Source: Epiperipatus broadwayi (lineage: Eukaryota; Onychophora; Udeonychophora; Euonychophora; Peripatidae). From it: a stretch of DNA of 64,000 bases. The notes beneath the pieces were generated by a model. It saw only the letters and a program-made list of their open reading frames with translations. It had not been told where the DNA came from and made no database searches. The stretch spans positions 806,001 to 870,000 of the forward strand of contig JAQFVV010012395.1 of NCBI GenBank assembly GCA_028023455.1. The letters are read 5' to 3'. Shown one piece after another: positions 22,793 to 35,929 of this stretch (position 1 is the first letter of the stretch; every line of letters starts with the position of its first letter). The position numbers and the translations under genes are program-made.

Positions 22793-23710
22793 AAATAAAA
22801 TAAAATATTTATTTTCTCACTCCATCTTTTTCTCTCTCCAACTTTTATAGTAGATTTAGTTCATTCTATCTGGGATGAAATATTCTAATAAATTATCTGT
22901 GTAGTGTGGTCTAACTTTGGATTTATTCTATAATGCTGAGAGTATTTTGTTTGTATTTACAGTGATTTTCAAAGACACACATGTACTAGCAAATATAATA
23001 CTCGAATTTTACTTCATTTTATTATTATTACTTTGTGTTTAATTTTTTATTATTAGAATAGCTACACTAAGATAATAAAAATTGACACAGAAAATTGTGC
23101 ATTTAAAAAGAAAAAAGGACCATCAACATATTTTTTTATATAAAAAATAGTAAATCGATGTGCCTGAGATGTCTAAAAAATATTTCACTTAGTAAAAAAC
23201 ACAATATTAAGATGCACTATTTATTAAACATTCTCTTTACAACAAAATTGTTTGAGAAAAAACAAATATTAAAATATAAAATTTGCAGCTTTATCAAGTG
23301 ATTGACATGTTTCATAATAAGTACAAACAAATCAAACTATTCTGTCAAAGCAAATTATATTATTTCAAAAAAAAAAAAAAGCAGAAAATTAAAAACCATT
23401 TTCTGAAAAGGAGTTTATAAAAAAAATTGCAGTTTAACTGCTGTAGAATTAATCTGTCCAGAACATAAAAAGAAATTTGAGAATATAAATAGATAGCAAA
23501 AAATAGCTACAAGGCAAATTGAAAATATTGTCATTAAATGTGGATTAGACATGGTTCTCATTTAAAAAGGGAAAGTTGAAACTGATCCACCAGTCGAAAA
23601 GATTGCCCACCTAAATATTTGGTCAAATATAACAGGCGAATTTTTAAATTGATAATTTTGTATGGCAGAAAAAAGGGTATGCCACCTCTTAAGGTAATGA
23701 CTGCATTTAC
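22793..23710 (+). pseudogene. hAT (ZBED-like) transposase relic, copy 2
   Basis: Uninterrupted counterpart of 3609-5010. The BED-finger region (about 23149-23219) reads SKSMCLRCLKNISLSKKHN, then IKMH: the C-x2-C pair at 23161 and 23170 and one of the two expected His are present. At 23438-23490 the frame reads AVELICPEHKKKFENIN, the CPE segment that precedes the catalytic domain in ZBED/hAT transposases. The tail end (ETDPPVEKIAHLN, about 23580-23620) also matches copy 1. Several stops and an A run of 14 break the frame. It gives the empty-site reference for the hairpin at 3999-4470. Confidence 0.62.
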
Positions 23711-26090
23711 TGCTAAATTTATATAACTTTATCAGCAGTTATATAATATATTTTTCAAAAAACTGACAAAGAAATCTTAACAGATAATCTCTGCAAATTC
23801 AGATTGAGTTTGAACTCTATAATTTAGAGTATTTTTGACATAATTTTATATACATTCCTGGTATACAAAACATGTAAAAATCTTATAGTATTAATAATTC
23901 AGCAATATATTTAGATTTATCATATTACCACTATAAAACTAAAACGTTACTAATTCTAACACAAATTTTATACATAGTACACATAACAGTAATTAAGATT
24001 TGTATAATTTAGTGCTTGAAATAATATTATCAATATTGTATTTAAGTCAACCAGCCACTATAATATCAGTGAGAATAGAGCATCTAGACAAAGCAATAAA
24101 ATAAAACTTTCTATAAGCATGATTTTATTAGAAAAAACAGACTCCATTTACATTTTTTCAAAGACATTCTAGAAAACTTTCAATGTTAATTGCTTTCATT
24201 GGGATGATATGACTAAGAATAGAATAGAATGTAGAATTACAATTGAATTTTTTTTTTTAATAGAAAAATTTGCTATAAAGGAAGTTAGAAAACAATATTA
24301 TGCATCATCAAATAAACAAACTTTGGGACTATCAAGTGAAATTTGATATTATATAATACTAAATTATCCATGCACTTTACTACTGTTACACAATGCTTTA
24401 TTTACCACCCTCTTTTACAGTTTCGATTGTTGTGATTCCAGGATTCTTAAAAATCATCCTTAATTTTTAAGCATTTTCAATGCTGGTTTTAAAATATGCT
24501 GAAAAAATTTTTAAATGTTGCTTGGTTTTATTGAAAAACTATCTATATAACTTACATAAGACTTTCCATTTCTTTATCAGAATAAAAACTCCACCATAAA
24601 CCTGAATTAACTGCATTTGATATATTCTATTAAGTTGAAGAATTTATTTTAATGCCCTAAGCTTCCATTTTTCATTTAAAATGAATCCCAATCTATTTAT
24701 TCTTTCAATAGTTATACCTTTATAATAAATTAAATATCTACATTTCAAGACAAGTAGCAGTTTCACTTTGCTACTAAATAGTTCCAATTCATTCAATTTT
24801 CTTTCACAGGAAAGTGATTTACAGTTATGGATAGACAAATTAAGTCATTATTACCAACTTAGATCTTCAGTTGCCAAATAATGTCACGGCTAATTATTTA
24901 CAGCTTCCAAGATATAAGAACCTTAATTCATCATTCATAAATGTAAATATAAAATGAGTATTAATTTAACATAAACCCATATTCTATGGCTAATATGTTC
25001 ATTATATGAACTAATTCATGTTAGTCAATAATTCATATAAATTCATTTATTGTATGAACTATCATGTGGTACTGTGATAACATCTGTATTAATAAGTATT
25101 GAATGGTTATTAGGAATTTGTCCTGCTTGGTTTCTTTAAGCCCTTACAGAAAATCAATAAGTTTCTTTTGATTTTAAAACATTTCTTTTTGAGAACTAAA
25201 TTTATATTAAAATGACAAATATCTTTTTTATTTTTTGGTCATGACAGTGTAATTTTAAGTTCAGTGGTTACTTATTGGTAATTAAGTCAGAATCAATAAT
25301 TGAATTTTTGACTGATGGCAATTTAATGCTCCCCTATTATTTTAATCTGGGAATGGGGAGACTGGAAATTCTAAAACTCAAAGTTTCCTGGAATGATTCC
25401 CAGCTAAAGTTTTTAAAAAAATATCAACTTTGAAATTTTCATCAATTTAACATAAATATTGTGCTCAATCTACTTTTGGGTAGTCATATGGAAGATGACA
25501 TCCTGAACAACTAACCATTTTATTATTATAGCATTAATTTATTGTTTAGTTACGTCAGTCTCCTTTCGGGGAGGGGGGGTAGCCAAATATATATACATTA
25601 AAAGTATGTGAAACGTGTAAACGAAATATTCTTGACAACTGGAATACTTACTCAACCCTAAATTAAAAACTAGGATTATCTAGCTTTGACATTTCATTTA
25701 AAATAATGTTATAAACGAATTAAAAAATATTTTAATATAAAATTTAATTCAATTATTAACTATATTGAAAGTCGAATATTTATTCCATAATTCATATTAA
25801 TACATTCCTAAGCATAAAATTATAACATATACATAACTATGCAGTAATAAAATTATTTGATTCTTATTTTATAGCAAAATCAATCATAAAAGGTTGAAAT
25901 GACAAAGAATTTTTGAAAAAAAAGTATAACACACTAATATCTCGTTTAATTAACTTCGCTATTTATTATCAAAATAAACGTTAAGTAAATATAGTTTATG
26001 ATTTGGAAGCATAATACTTATTTATTAACTTTAAAACATTTTCACATAATTACCGTGAATATAACTTTTTAAAGCAATAATGTTTACCTC
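23711..26090. other. Unassigned AT-rich sequence
   Basis: No supported gene. A minus-strand frame at 24644-24838 (64 codons) is unrecognised. A G-rich run (GGGGAGGGGGGG) lies at about 25570. Confidence 0.4.
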
Positions 26091-26095
26091 CTATA

Positions 26096-26290
26096 TCAGT
26101 CATCTTGAATATTATCCATGGCAACGTAGTCAACACTAAAACAAATATCACATGGCTCGCGTTTCTTGGCGCGCGAAGATTTAAACAATTTTATATTTAA
26201 TGTTAAATTTAAACAACTGCTTGCGTTTTCAATGATCTTTAACATTATCCATGGTAACCTAGCCATGATAAATGTCACGTGACTTCTTTT
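26096..26290. promoter_or_regulatory. CpG-containing promoter-like patch with duplicated X-box-like site
   Basis: TTATCCATGGCAAC (26112-26125) and TTATCCATGGTAAC (26245-26258) resemble RFX-type X boxes (right half good, left half weak). Between them is TTTCTTGGCGCGCGAAG (26162-26178), E2F-like. GTCACGTGAC (26274-26283) is a palindromic CACGTG E box. CpGs are dense here compared with the surrounding kilobases. These motifs together suggest a cell-cycle or ciliary type promoter, but no exon was recognised on either side, and the duplicated X-box phrase could also be a small tandem repeat. The minus-strand open frame here is probably chance. Confidence 0.35.
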
Positions 26291-27473
26291 TTTCTAATGT
26301 GAAAATTAAAATACAGTATATAGTGCGGGGCATTGGTTTGTTTGCTTGCTCATTTGCAGATAGATTTGTTTGTTTTTATTTATTTTTTAAACCATATAAA
26401 TCGGTTACTGCAAACAAGGAATTTTAATTTAATTTATTCCAAAATTTAAAAGAATTAAGTTTAAAAAATAGATCTTGGAAATGGCATATCTAGCTTTTTG
26501 CCCCGTTTCAAAATTGCTTTGCATTCCCCATAACATCACATTGATTAAAAATATATATTTATCACAAAATTAAAATATATTACATTTATTATTAGTTTAA
26601 CTATGGCATTAGCGAATATATAATATTTTCTATAAAAGGCTTAATGAATTTCTCTCAAATCAGATGATCATTATAATTTGATCATCGAACTTCTGCTATC
26701 ATTTTTTTTTATTCTATGTGGCTTAGAAAATGATCAAGCAAGGAAGTGAGTCAAAAAGAATATAATTGCATTGCAAATTTCCTTAAATGAGAATGTTATT
26801 AAATGTTTGTTAATAGCAATGTAGCAATTTAATTTTAAAATTACTTACTGTACATAACTTTGTAAAATCATTACTGTTGCAGAAAAATTTTCGCTTGTCC
26901 AATTAATTCATTTTCACACAAAGTAAACTTTTCATAAAGGTAAAAGAAATTATTATAACTATTTTGTTCTATTCTCTGAAATATTTGTAATTTTGATTTA
27001 TAATAATGTGTAAAAAGTATTCATCGCTTTTAAACAATATTTAGGATGTACAATTGTTTCTTCTGAGGAAAGTTCCTTAAATTACCTATTGAAAGCATTT
27101 CAGATTTGTTGTAAATATTTTTTTCAATTATTTTAAGTATTAATAATGTATAATATTGTGAACCCTATTATAGCTGTCATACAGTTATTTTGTTCATATG
27201 CATTTCACTTGTGGCTGTGTTTTTGAATACCTTTGTCATGTTTAATTATGCCACTACTTATAAGTTATGCAAATTATTTTGTATATATTAATTTCCAACC
27301 CTTAATGTAGTATATGCAGATTTTATGTAAATAAAAGCAAACTTATTTATCAATGGTAGCTGATTTAGAAGCACTGTAGGTGTTGCAGCACCCCTCCCCC
27401 AATTATTAAACTTGTACTTGAAAATATCAATAATATAACAATCCTTCAATATTTTGCATAATTATTATGTAAC
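26291..27473. other. Unassigned AT-rich sequence
   Basis: No supported gene or named repeat. Confidence 0.4.
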
Positions 27474-27486
27474 TAATTAAACTATT

Positions 27487-27627
27487 AAACATCACACGAA
27501 GGCCACAAGCCAGAAACTAGTCTGGAGATATTGGATGAGTAGGCATTAGATGGGGATTTTATGCACAAGCCTCTGGTATCCATTGATTACTCTGGGTGGC
27601 ACTACTGTATGGAGAGTTTTACCTTTG
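27487..27627. mobile_element. 141-bp derivative of the 20.7-kb fold-back element, 13-bp TSD
   Basis: Starts with the tail phrase AAACATCACAC, jumps to GAAGGCCACAAGCCAGAAAC, continues through TAGTCTGGAGATATTGGATG and ends with CACTACTGTATGGAGAG plus TTTTACCTTTG. Flanked by a perfect 13-bp direct repeat TAATTAAACTATT (27474-27486 and 27628-27640). It keeps both termini of the long element but lacks one arm and the loop. Here the segment before GAAAC can form a GGC/GCC stem with a CACAA loop. Confidence 0.85.
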
Positions 27628-27663
27628 TAATTAAACTATTTTTAAAGATAATTATTTTAAGCA

Positions 27664-27972
27664 ATGCTTGAGATTCTATTCAAAGATGCTGCTAATTATG
27701 GCAGAACCAGAAACATCATATTTGGTGAATTTCAGTTAAGTTCCACCAAGAATTGTGTGCTTTTATCAATATGTATAACTAGCACCCTTAGAGCTGCTCA
27801 CTACTACAGTGTCAACAGTTATTTGAGTTTGGTATGTTTATCGATTCTAGTTTCTCTTCAGAGAAAAACATTTTTATTGTTTTCATTTAGGTTGAGCAAT
27901 AAAATATTTTGTTTTTGTTTTGTAATTTACATTTATAAATTAACATATAAATATTTGTTGCAGAAAATATAA
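27664..27972 (+). other. 102-codon open frame, unrecognised
   Basis: The frame starts MLEILFKDAANYGRTRNIIF and its first 60 codons have fairly balanced composition. The second half becomes AT-driven. I recognise no domain. It begins just after a fold-back insertion. It might be a decayed exon or transposon piece; a chance frame is equally possible. Confidence 0.15.
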
Positions 27973-29970
27973 CATAATAATAGAAGAAATATTATTTTAA
28001 ATATTTATCATGATAGGTGTTAATGTTGAATATATTTAATTATCATTACATGAAAAAATTGGAATAAAAATTAAAGGTCGATCTACTCCAGAGATTATTT
28101 GTCAAGCAGCGGTTAGTAAACACAAAAAATAAATTACATCTTTTTACAATGATTGGTATGGAAAAACAAAATACTTGTGTGGTTGGAAAATTCGAAACAG
28201 TCTGTTTTGTTTTCATTGCTTACTTTCTGATGGTGCTACTGTAATAAAGCACCCCTGCTTAACAATTCCTTAAAGTATAAAGAATTTATTAATAAAGCAT
28301 AAATAATTTGATAATAAATAATGAAAAGAGTTAAAGGCTAATTATGCAGTAATGTTCATTAGAAGCATTGATATTGAAACAAGTAATCCTGCCAAAATTC
28401 TGTTGGCAATAAACTAGAAAATTAAAAATACCAGGCAATAACTATTTTAAGTTGGTTAGCAAGGATCATTAAAGCCATAGATAGAAGTATACAGAATACA
28501 TTGAGGCACTCAAACTTAATTTAAAGAAATAGATTGGGCATAGACAGGTAAAATGCAGCAGTAGCTATTAACCTGTACATAGCATCTCAACAAGTCTATA
28601 AGATAAGAAGACAACTAAGAATATAAATTAGGATAGCAAGAGAAGTAACAAAGGAATATTAAGGGGTGCAACAAAAAGGACATACATGCACAACAAACAA
28701 ACACCCTTGTACATCATATATAGTTATATGCATAAATGATTTGTTTGATTTTAGTTATAGATTTTGGAGAGAGTATATAGATCTGTCATGATATCAATCA
28801 GAGACCACTAGTAACAGCAGCCTATCAGAATTTTAGAAGCGGAACCCAGAATCTAAACCAGTGCAATCCCAACAGATCTCTGAGGAAATACTGTTGAGTG
28901 AGTTCAAGAAATGAATGACCAAGCTCAGTCTGAATGACCAAGCTCAGTTAGAGTGGATTTTGACAACCAGCAAATACCAATACTTTTATAGAAAAATGTA
29001 GGTGTGTTAGCATCTTGGTTGTGCTGAGTTTAAACACAGTACCTAATTAATGGTCAGCATAAAAATAATACTACTGCTTTTAGCACGAATATAAAATAAA
29101 CAAATAATAAAATATTTAAAAAGTAGGACATTCAGATACTGCATTGTTTCTTACGTTTCTGACCAGAATATTTATAATTATTTTAATTTTTTTTAAATTT
29201 GAAGAAAAATAAATTATTGTAAATATTAGTTATGCATAAATTTTTTTGATGATGTTTATAAAATATTATTATTTCAGGTAATGCAGAAATCATGTACTCT
29301 AATAACATTTTTAGTTTTTTTATTTTAATAATATTAATATTATAAAATATACAAAAAAAATTTTAAAAATTATAAACAAAAAAACATATAAGAGATTTGA
29401 CTGTTCAATTGGTGAATGTTAGGCTTACTTTCACATATCTTTTGTTATCTGTCTGAGAAATAGAAGTTTGAAATATATACAGGAAGCTAAATGTATATCC
29501 AAAACAGTTATATGAAGAGCTACATTCATCTTGCTTGATAAAAGTAAACTGGGTATGCATCCAGAGGGAGAAAGGTTGTTTTGATTTTTGGCTGCTAGAT
29601 GGTTATGGTATTATTTGATCTAAGGTGAAAGATGCACTGAGATAACAATGAAATTTGAAAATATGTTAGTACAACCCTTTACAAAATATTAAAATGTGAT
29701 AAAAATCCAGTCACTGTCTAGTGAAAGAGTGGTGTAGTGAATGTTATCAAAACATGAGAAAGGAAACTCAGCCTCTATAACACAACACACATATTAATTA
29801 AATGAGAATTAAAAAAAAGTATACATGGGCTAAAGATAATCTCTAGTTTAATGAATTGTCAGTAATAATCATTAATATAATTCTACAAAGTGATTTGTGG
29901 CAAAGTTGTGGATGCAGAAAAACTAATAAAATGCTATCTATAAAATACTAAACAAATGATGAAAATATGT
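27973..29970. other. Unassigned sequence with small tandem duplication
   Basis: 28450-29090 is somewhat more complex than its surroundings and contains a 19-base direct duplication GAATGACCAAGCTCAGT at 28913-28949. It looks like an eroded element, but no motif could be named. Confidence 0.35.
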
Positions 29971-29984
29971 ATAAGAGATCGTGC

Positions 29985-30118
29985 CCTGGGCCAACTGATA
30001 AGTGCTAATTTAGCACAAAATGCCATTTTGGAGATCATTTATCTTTTTTTATACCTTTGGACATTTGTTTCAGAAAATTGTGATGAAACAAAAGTTTGAA
30101 ATATATATATATATATAT
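29985..30118 (+). repeat. Diverged dispersed repeat ending in an AT microsatellite
   Basis: CTGGGCCAACTGATAAGTGCTAATTTAGCA matches the start of the repeat at 12410, and the following GATCATTTATCTTTTT also matches. It ends in an AT tract. Confidence 0.5.
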
Positions 30119-30164
30119 TGAGACCCTTCGCCAGATCCCAAATATATATATATATATATATTGT
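30096..30164. repeat. AT microsatellites around a 25-bp motif, left copy
   Basis: Two AT tracts flank TTGAGACCCTTCGCCAGATCCCAAA (about 30117-30141). The same motif after an AT tract occurs at 34451-34475 in the same orientation. Confidence 0.85.
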
Positions 30165-33100
30165 ACCCTTACTTCTTGATATATAAAATAGTTTAAAATA
30201 CAACTAGCTCAGTTACATTATTATGCTTAATTAAAATTTGCATATCTATCTTTAATATACTTTTATATTATCATATCTTAATTAAATTTATTATCAATCA
30301 TCAAAATCAATATAGTTCTAGATTATACTAATTAAATAAGTATTTAATAAAATTATGAGACTGCGAAGTAAAGTTACAAAGTAATAAGCAGATTTACACT
30401 GAGTCAATATCTCCCAAGATACTGTCTCAATGGCATAAGAATACTACCACTACCTTATCATCTTACCACTACATCTATAGCATTCTTATGACTTTTAAAT
30501 GAAATAAATTATCTTTAATAATACTAAAATAATTCCTAACTTTTAACTTAAAATATAATTAAATAATCTCAGGTTCTTCTAAGTTGTTTTAAAATAATAA
30601 TAAATTATGTAAATAAGTATGATGTGGGATTTTATATCAAACTTAAATACACCTAACTTATTTAAATAATAATAATAAATAATACTAATCTTAGAGTGTA
30701 ATTTAATCTCATCTATTTCTATTATATAATCAATCATTAAATGAATAAACAATCATATGTATATCTTTTATTTCATATGGTATCTTCATTTTAGAATAAA
30801 TCAAAATCTTATACTTAATAATCTGTGGCAATAAACAATACTGTATTCTTATAATGTGCATTATAATCATCTTATGACCATTGTAATATTTATGTTCATG
30901 TCAATCAATTCTTATAAAATAATGTTAAGCAAATATGGTATTCAATTCTAAATAACAATAACAAATTCATTTTGTGCAAATATTATGTTTATTTCAAATC
31001 ATCTGATGTCAAAATGCTGTGGTGAAAAATAATGAACTCGACACACTTTTAAAACAAATTAACAAATTTATTTACAATAACTTCAAATAAAATTTATTTA
31101 CACTATTTACAGTTTTAGAATTTAGGAAAATAAATAAAAAATAAAATAAGAAATACAAATATAAGAGGCTTACACTGTTATTAACTCATGTACTTAATAA
31201 GCAATTTTACATTCCTTCAAATGCTATATTAATATTATTACAGTGTGTTTTTCTCAAAACTTAGATTTGAAAAATAAATAGTAGTAATCTTTAATTACTA
31301 CAAATAATAATACATGTCAAGACTATCTATGTAGCATGTGTAAACAATGAAGCTTTACTAATTAAATAGCTACATTAATTAAGTATTACCATTTATAATA
31401 TATTATCATGTATTTACTTTATTATTAGCATTGCTTAATAGCTTTATAAAATTAATGTATCTTTGTAATGTAAAACAAATAATTGACTGTACTTATACTT
31501 TACTTAATGTAATTCCTGTTATATGTTTTATCAAATATGCATTACATATCTGTACTGTTCAAATACTATTATTTAAATCATTTATCAATTTCAAATTCAT
31601 AAAGCATTACCTTAGATAAATTCTATGATTCTTTTCTATGTAAAAATCATTACTTTACTTTATGTGTTATTTTAATCCTTTCTAATAAATTCCTATCTAT
31701 AAAACATATTCTAAACTTATCTAAAAATTTCCGGAAAACAAACATCAACTTCAAACAAAATATTCATCATCCAAATTACCTATACTACATCGTCTATACT
31801 TAATAAACTTCAATCCAAATATAAGCTTCTACCCATAACGTAACTTAACTTATTTAATAAAACAAAATATAAAAAAATATAGACTTTTAAAATCCTTTTC
31901 TAAATTGCAAAAAAAAAAATAATTATTAAGATAAATAATAAACATCATTTTAATACTAAGCATAAATAAAAATATCAAAATTATTTACGAAAGAATCATA
32001 TAATTATTTCTAAGCTTCTTACGTAATGTTGTATCATGTTGACACTATAAATTAAAACTTATGCATATTTTAATAAAGTTCGTTGTCAATATAATGTATG
32101 TGTTTTCATAAAATATCTATCCATTCATTCTACAACAACATAATATTCAGTTGATCTAAAGAAAAACATATTAAATTCATTAAAAAAATCATTCTACAAT
32201 ATTTTTACCATAATAATAATAATGTCCAATCTGCTATCCAGCATTCTTCGGAATTTGCAGCTTCATAAAATAAAAATCATTCACATTTTCACTCATAAAC
32301 ATTCATTAGAATATTCCGTGTTATATTAATTATAAAAATAAATTTATATAATTAATTATTATATTATTTTAAAGTTACTATTTAATAAATGTACCTAACC
32401 TACTCTTTAATAGTTTAATAATATTTTAAATTTTATGTTAAATAAATAAAATAAAAATTATATTACATATTCCAGCGACGACTTTTGTTCTACCATAAAA
32501 GTTCTAACAAACATCCTACGTATAAAGTCAATAAAACACTATTTCCTGTTCCGTTGTATCACGTGTTTCTTGAAAGTTTATAATAAAAATGATAACGTTT
32601 ATTTTTTAAAAATAATAAGTTCCACAAGAAAAACAAATAAAATTAAAAAAATAGTTTATAAGTTCTGGATCCAGTTCTTCATAGATTATTGTTTAAAAGT
32701 TATTATTTCTAAATTAATTTATAGTTTATAAATTATTTAAATTGAATTTTTTAATCAATTTGGCATGCTTGGCTTAGTTTGATTTGATTTGGACATCCAT
32801 GTATTACTTGCGCATTTATAAATAACATATTCCGGTAAGAATTAATTTTTCCATCTATAACGTCCAGCGTTTTAGATTACTACAATATAATACTCTTATT
32901 ATATTACGATTTTAAATAATCATCTTTATAATCTATTTGCCTTTTCAAATCGTCAATATTTAATCTTTTAAGCACAAAGACTTAACAAGGCAAGTATTTA
33001 TAAAACTTACTACTGTTTCTTATATCTTTACTTAAGATATTCTTTAATTCTATAATTTGTCAAAAATACTTTTTTTTACAGAAGTATTTTTATTTCTTTA

Positions 33101-34405
33101 AAATATCTATTAATAACAGACAATAGTAATTTAACTTTAAAACTATTTATAGTCCAAAATACTACTTTTCTCCATCTTATAGTTTTCTGTACTAATCCAG
33201 CGTCTGTTACTTTTCTAGCATAAAGTTTCTGATATATTTCTCCGATACGTGATGTTTCCATTGATTATTTGTACGTAAATTGAGTTTCGATATTGAGAAG
33301 ACCAATAGGGAATATTAAAATTACTACTGCATATTCATTATTTTAAAAATATTATAAATTATTCAATAACACTCTTATGATTTTACAACTGATTTTAAGA
33401 GCGTTTATAAATTTACTTGGCTATTTTTTTTAATAGCACGATTAACTTAGAAATTTAATTACAGAGAGCCCCCTTCAACAATTGAATCCAGCTTTTATAC
33501 TAGAAGAGACTCCACATCTGATTGGTACGTTTAAACAATCAAACTTTGCTTATTTACATATTTATCAACACACTATTAAAAATAAAATAATGACTTATTT
33601 AATATTTAATATTTTATCAAATTCTTTTAAAACAATATTTATCGTTTATTTAAATCTATTAAACATTTTTTAAAATATTCTTTCTCACTTGATTTAAATC
33701 TTAACTTTTATAAGATCATTTAAAATAAACTAAATCTTTTTAAATACGTTATATTTTTAAGACAATATTTTTAAAAATCAGATTTAATGTTTTACATTAA
33801 TATCTTTATTTTTATCTCGTGATAACTCACGTATTATTTATAAATTTTATAACATGATTTTTTAAAATAATTATGCAACTTTATTAGACAACTTCCACGC
33901 ATGTGTGTGTATAACATCTGTTCTTTATAACACAAGAACGCTTGCCGTCGTCTAAAAATAAACTAACAATTGCTTTTTTAAAATAAATATTTATTTAAAT
34001 AAATAAGATATTACAACAGATTTTAAAATAATTATTTGATATGATTAAAATCAAATATTAATCTCAATTTAAATACTTATAATTTAAAATATTTTTATTC
34101 ACTTTTAACATATATTTTAAATTAAATAAATATCTTTGTCTAATTTAAACTTGTCTTTTAAATACTTTAGCTTCAAACATTTGTTATTAAACATATTAAT
34201 GCAGTATTACATCATAATCATCATCATTTTAAATATCTTCTCAATATCAACACAATTCACATATCAAATACTCATAGATTGCTTTAATTAAACTTATGGT
34301 AACATTACCACAAGCAAAGTCAACATCACACATTTAAAATACTTCTTAAATTTAAAATTTTCTACTAGATTAGCACAAAACTTAAATGGTGACCCATACA
34401 AAAGG
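30165..34405. other. Very AT-rich 4.2-kb block
   Basis: Bounded by AT tracts and short inverted ends (ATTGTACCCTT at the left, AAAGGGCACAAT at the right). Composition is more extreme than elsewhere, and G is scarce on the plus strand. Short open frames at 31431-31619, 33076-33261 (starts METSRIGEIYQKLYARKVTD) and 33482-33673 are unrecognised. It may be one inserted unit of unknown type; this is an inference from the boundaries. Confidence 0.35.
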
Positions 34406-34407
34406 GC

Positions 34408-34410
<3 letters not shown>

Positions 34411-34454
<44 letters not shown>

Positions 34455-34475
34455 AGACCCTTCGCCAGATCCCAA
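34411..34475. repeat. AT microsatellite (about 21 units) plus 25-bp motif, right copy
   Basis: The AT tract at 34411-34450 runs directly into TTGAGACCCTTCGCCAGATCCCAAA. Confidence 0.9.
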
Positions 34476-34864
34476 AATAGATGTATATAAGGTTGCATAT
34501 ATCAGTTGGTTCAATGAAAGGTTGAAATTGTAATTAATTTGTATTTTTTATTAAGCTCATATATTAGTGAGTGTGATATAATGCACATAAGGCACACACA
34601 TGTGAATATGTAATATAATATTCTGTATGCAAGTTAAGGTTATAACTTTAGTTGGAAAAAAAAAAGTAGTTTTATCTTTATATAAGATTATTTTTTTCCA
34701 CATGTCAGACAATGCTTGGTGTAAGGAATGTTCGTTTTTATTGCTATAATTAGAAAGATAATTTTTTTACAGTAGACATTGTCAAAGTAAAATTCTATAA
34801 AGCAATTAGTGTGGGATGTAATTAATGATTAGAAATGCTGGTTTATCTGAAGTTATTTGATTAA

Positions 34865-35282
34865 TGCCTGGTTCTAGAAGTTTTCCAGAAAATAAAGGAT
34901 CTGTAGCCATATAAAAGCCACCACATTCATTAAATGCCTGGTTCTAGAAGTTTTCCAGAAAATAAAGGATCTGTAGCCATATAAAAGCCACCACATTCAT
35001 TAAATGCCTGGTTCTAGAAGTTTTCCAGAAAATAAAGGATCTGTAGCCATATAAAAGCCACCACATTCATTAAATGCCTGGTTCTAGAAGTTTTCCAGAA
35101 AATAAAGGATCTGTAGCCATATAAAAGCCACCACATTCATTAAATGCCTGGTTCTAGAAGTTTTCCAGAAAATAAAGGATCTGTAGCCATATAAAAGCCA
35201 CCACATTCATTAAATGCCTGGTTCTAGAAGTATTCCAGAAAATAAAGGATCTGTAGCCATATAAAAGCCACCACATTCATTA
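34865..35282 (+). repeat. Six-unit, 70-bp tandem array with promoter-like motifs
   Basis: Units start at 34865, 34935, 35005, 35075, 35145 and 35215 and are almost identical. The last unit has one T-to-A change (TATTCC for TTTTCC). Each unit has two TTCnnGAA palindromes (TTCTAGAA and TTCCAGAA, three bases apart, heat-shock-element-like but with one base too many) and, 24 bases on, TATAAAA. The array ends about 650 bases before the first recognisable LINE endonuclease codons, so it may be the LINE's 5' UTR monomers, or an independent minisatellite. Confidence 0.95.
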
Positions 35283-35929
35283 CAAAACTTAGTTACTTAT
35301 GTAAAGACTTATGAGGATATTCTTTCATGATATTGTATGCTTCCAACTACCTCACCGCTTGTCGATATTGAACTCATTCAAAGTAATAATCTGCAGTGAT
35401 TCCCCACAGTTATAGTGTGAAACACAGCTAATTAACAGGGCTTAATTGCTACAAATAAAAGGATCAACTGCTTCAGAAATTATACCTGCTAGAATGTGTG
35501 GCTAAGGTGTTTATCCAATGATGTACTCCTATCTTCTAGCATAATTCATTCATCAGCATGATATAAGCTGCTAATACGGCCAACTTTCTGATATTGCCAA
35601 TTGCTATGTCTAGCTTGTCTCCCCATGGAAAAAATAAAGAAGATAAGAAAGTGAACAAAGAAGTGCTACGATACTGTCTTTCCACCCAATCTAAGCCAAA
35701 GTAGTGATAATGATCAGAAATGAAGAAAAAATGTTCACCATCCCTAGAGGTCTAAATCTCTACAATAAATCAAACAAATCCCAGCCAGACATCTCATCAA
35801 CCGAGGAATATAATCTATACACAGAATATTCATTTGAATGGAACAGAGGAAAAAAATTATAGATCACAAAGATGGAATAGAAAATGGCTAATAAGTAGCT
35901 GATAAAGTATATATCACAAAACATGAATT

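Noticed and set aside
34865-35282. CRISPR-like array
   Set aside because: Whole units repeat without unique spacers, and the context is eukaryotic; it is a simple tandem array.
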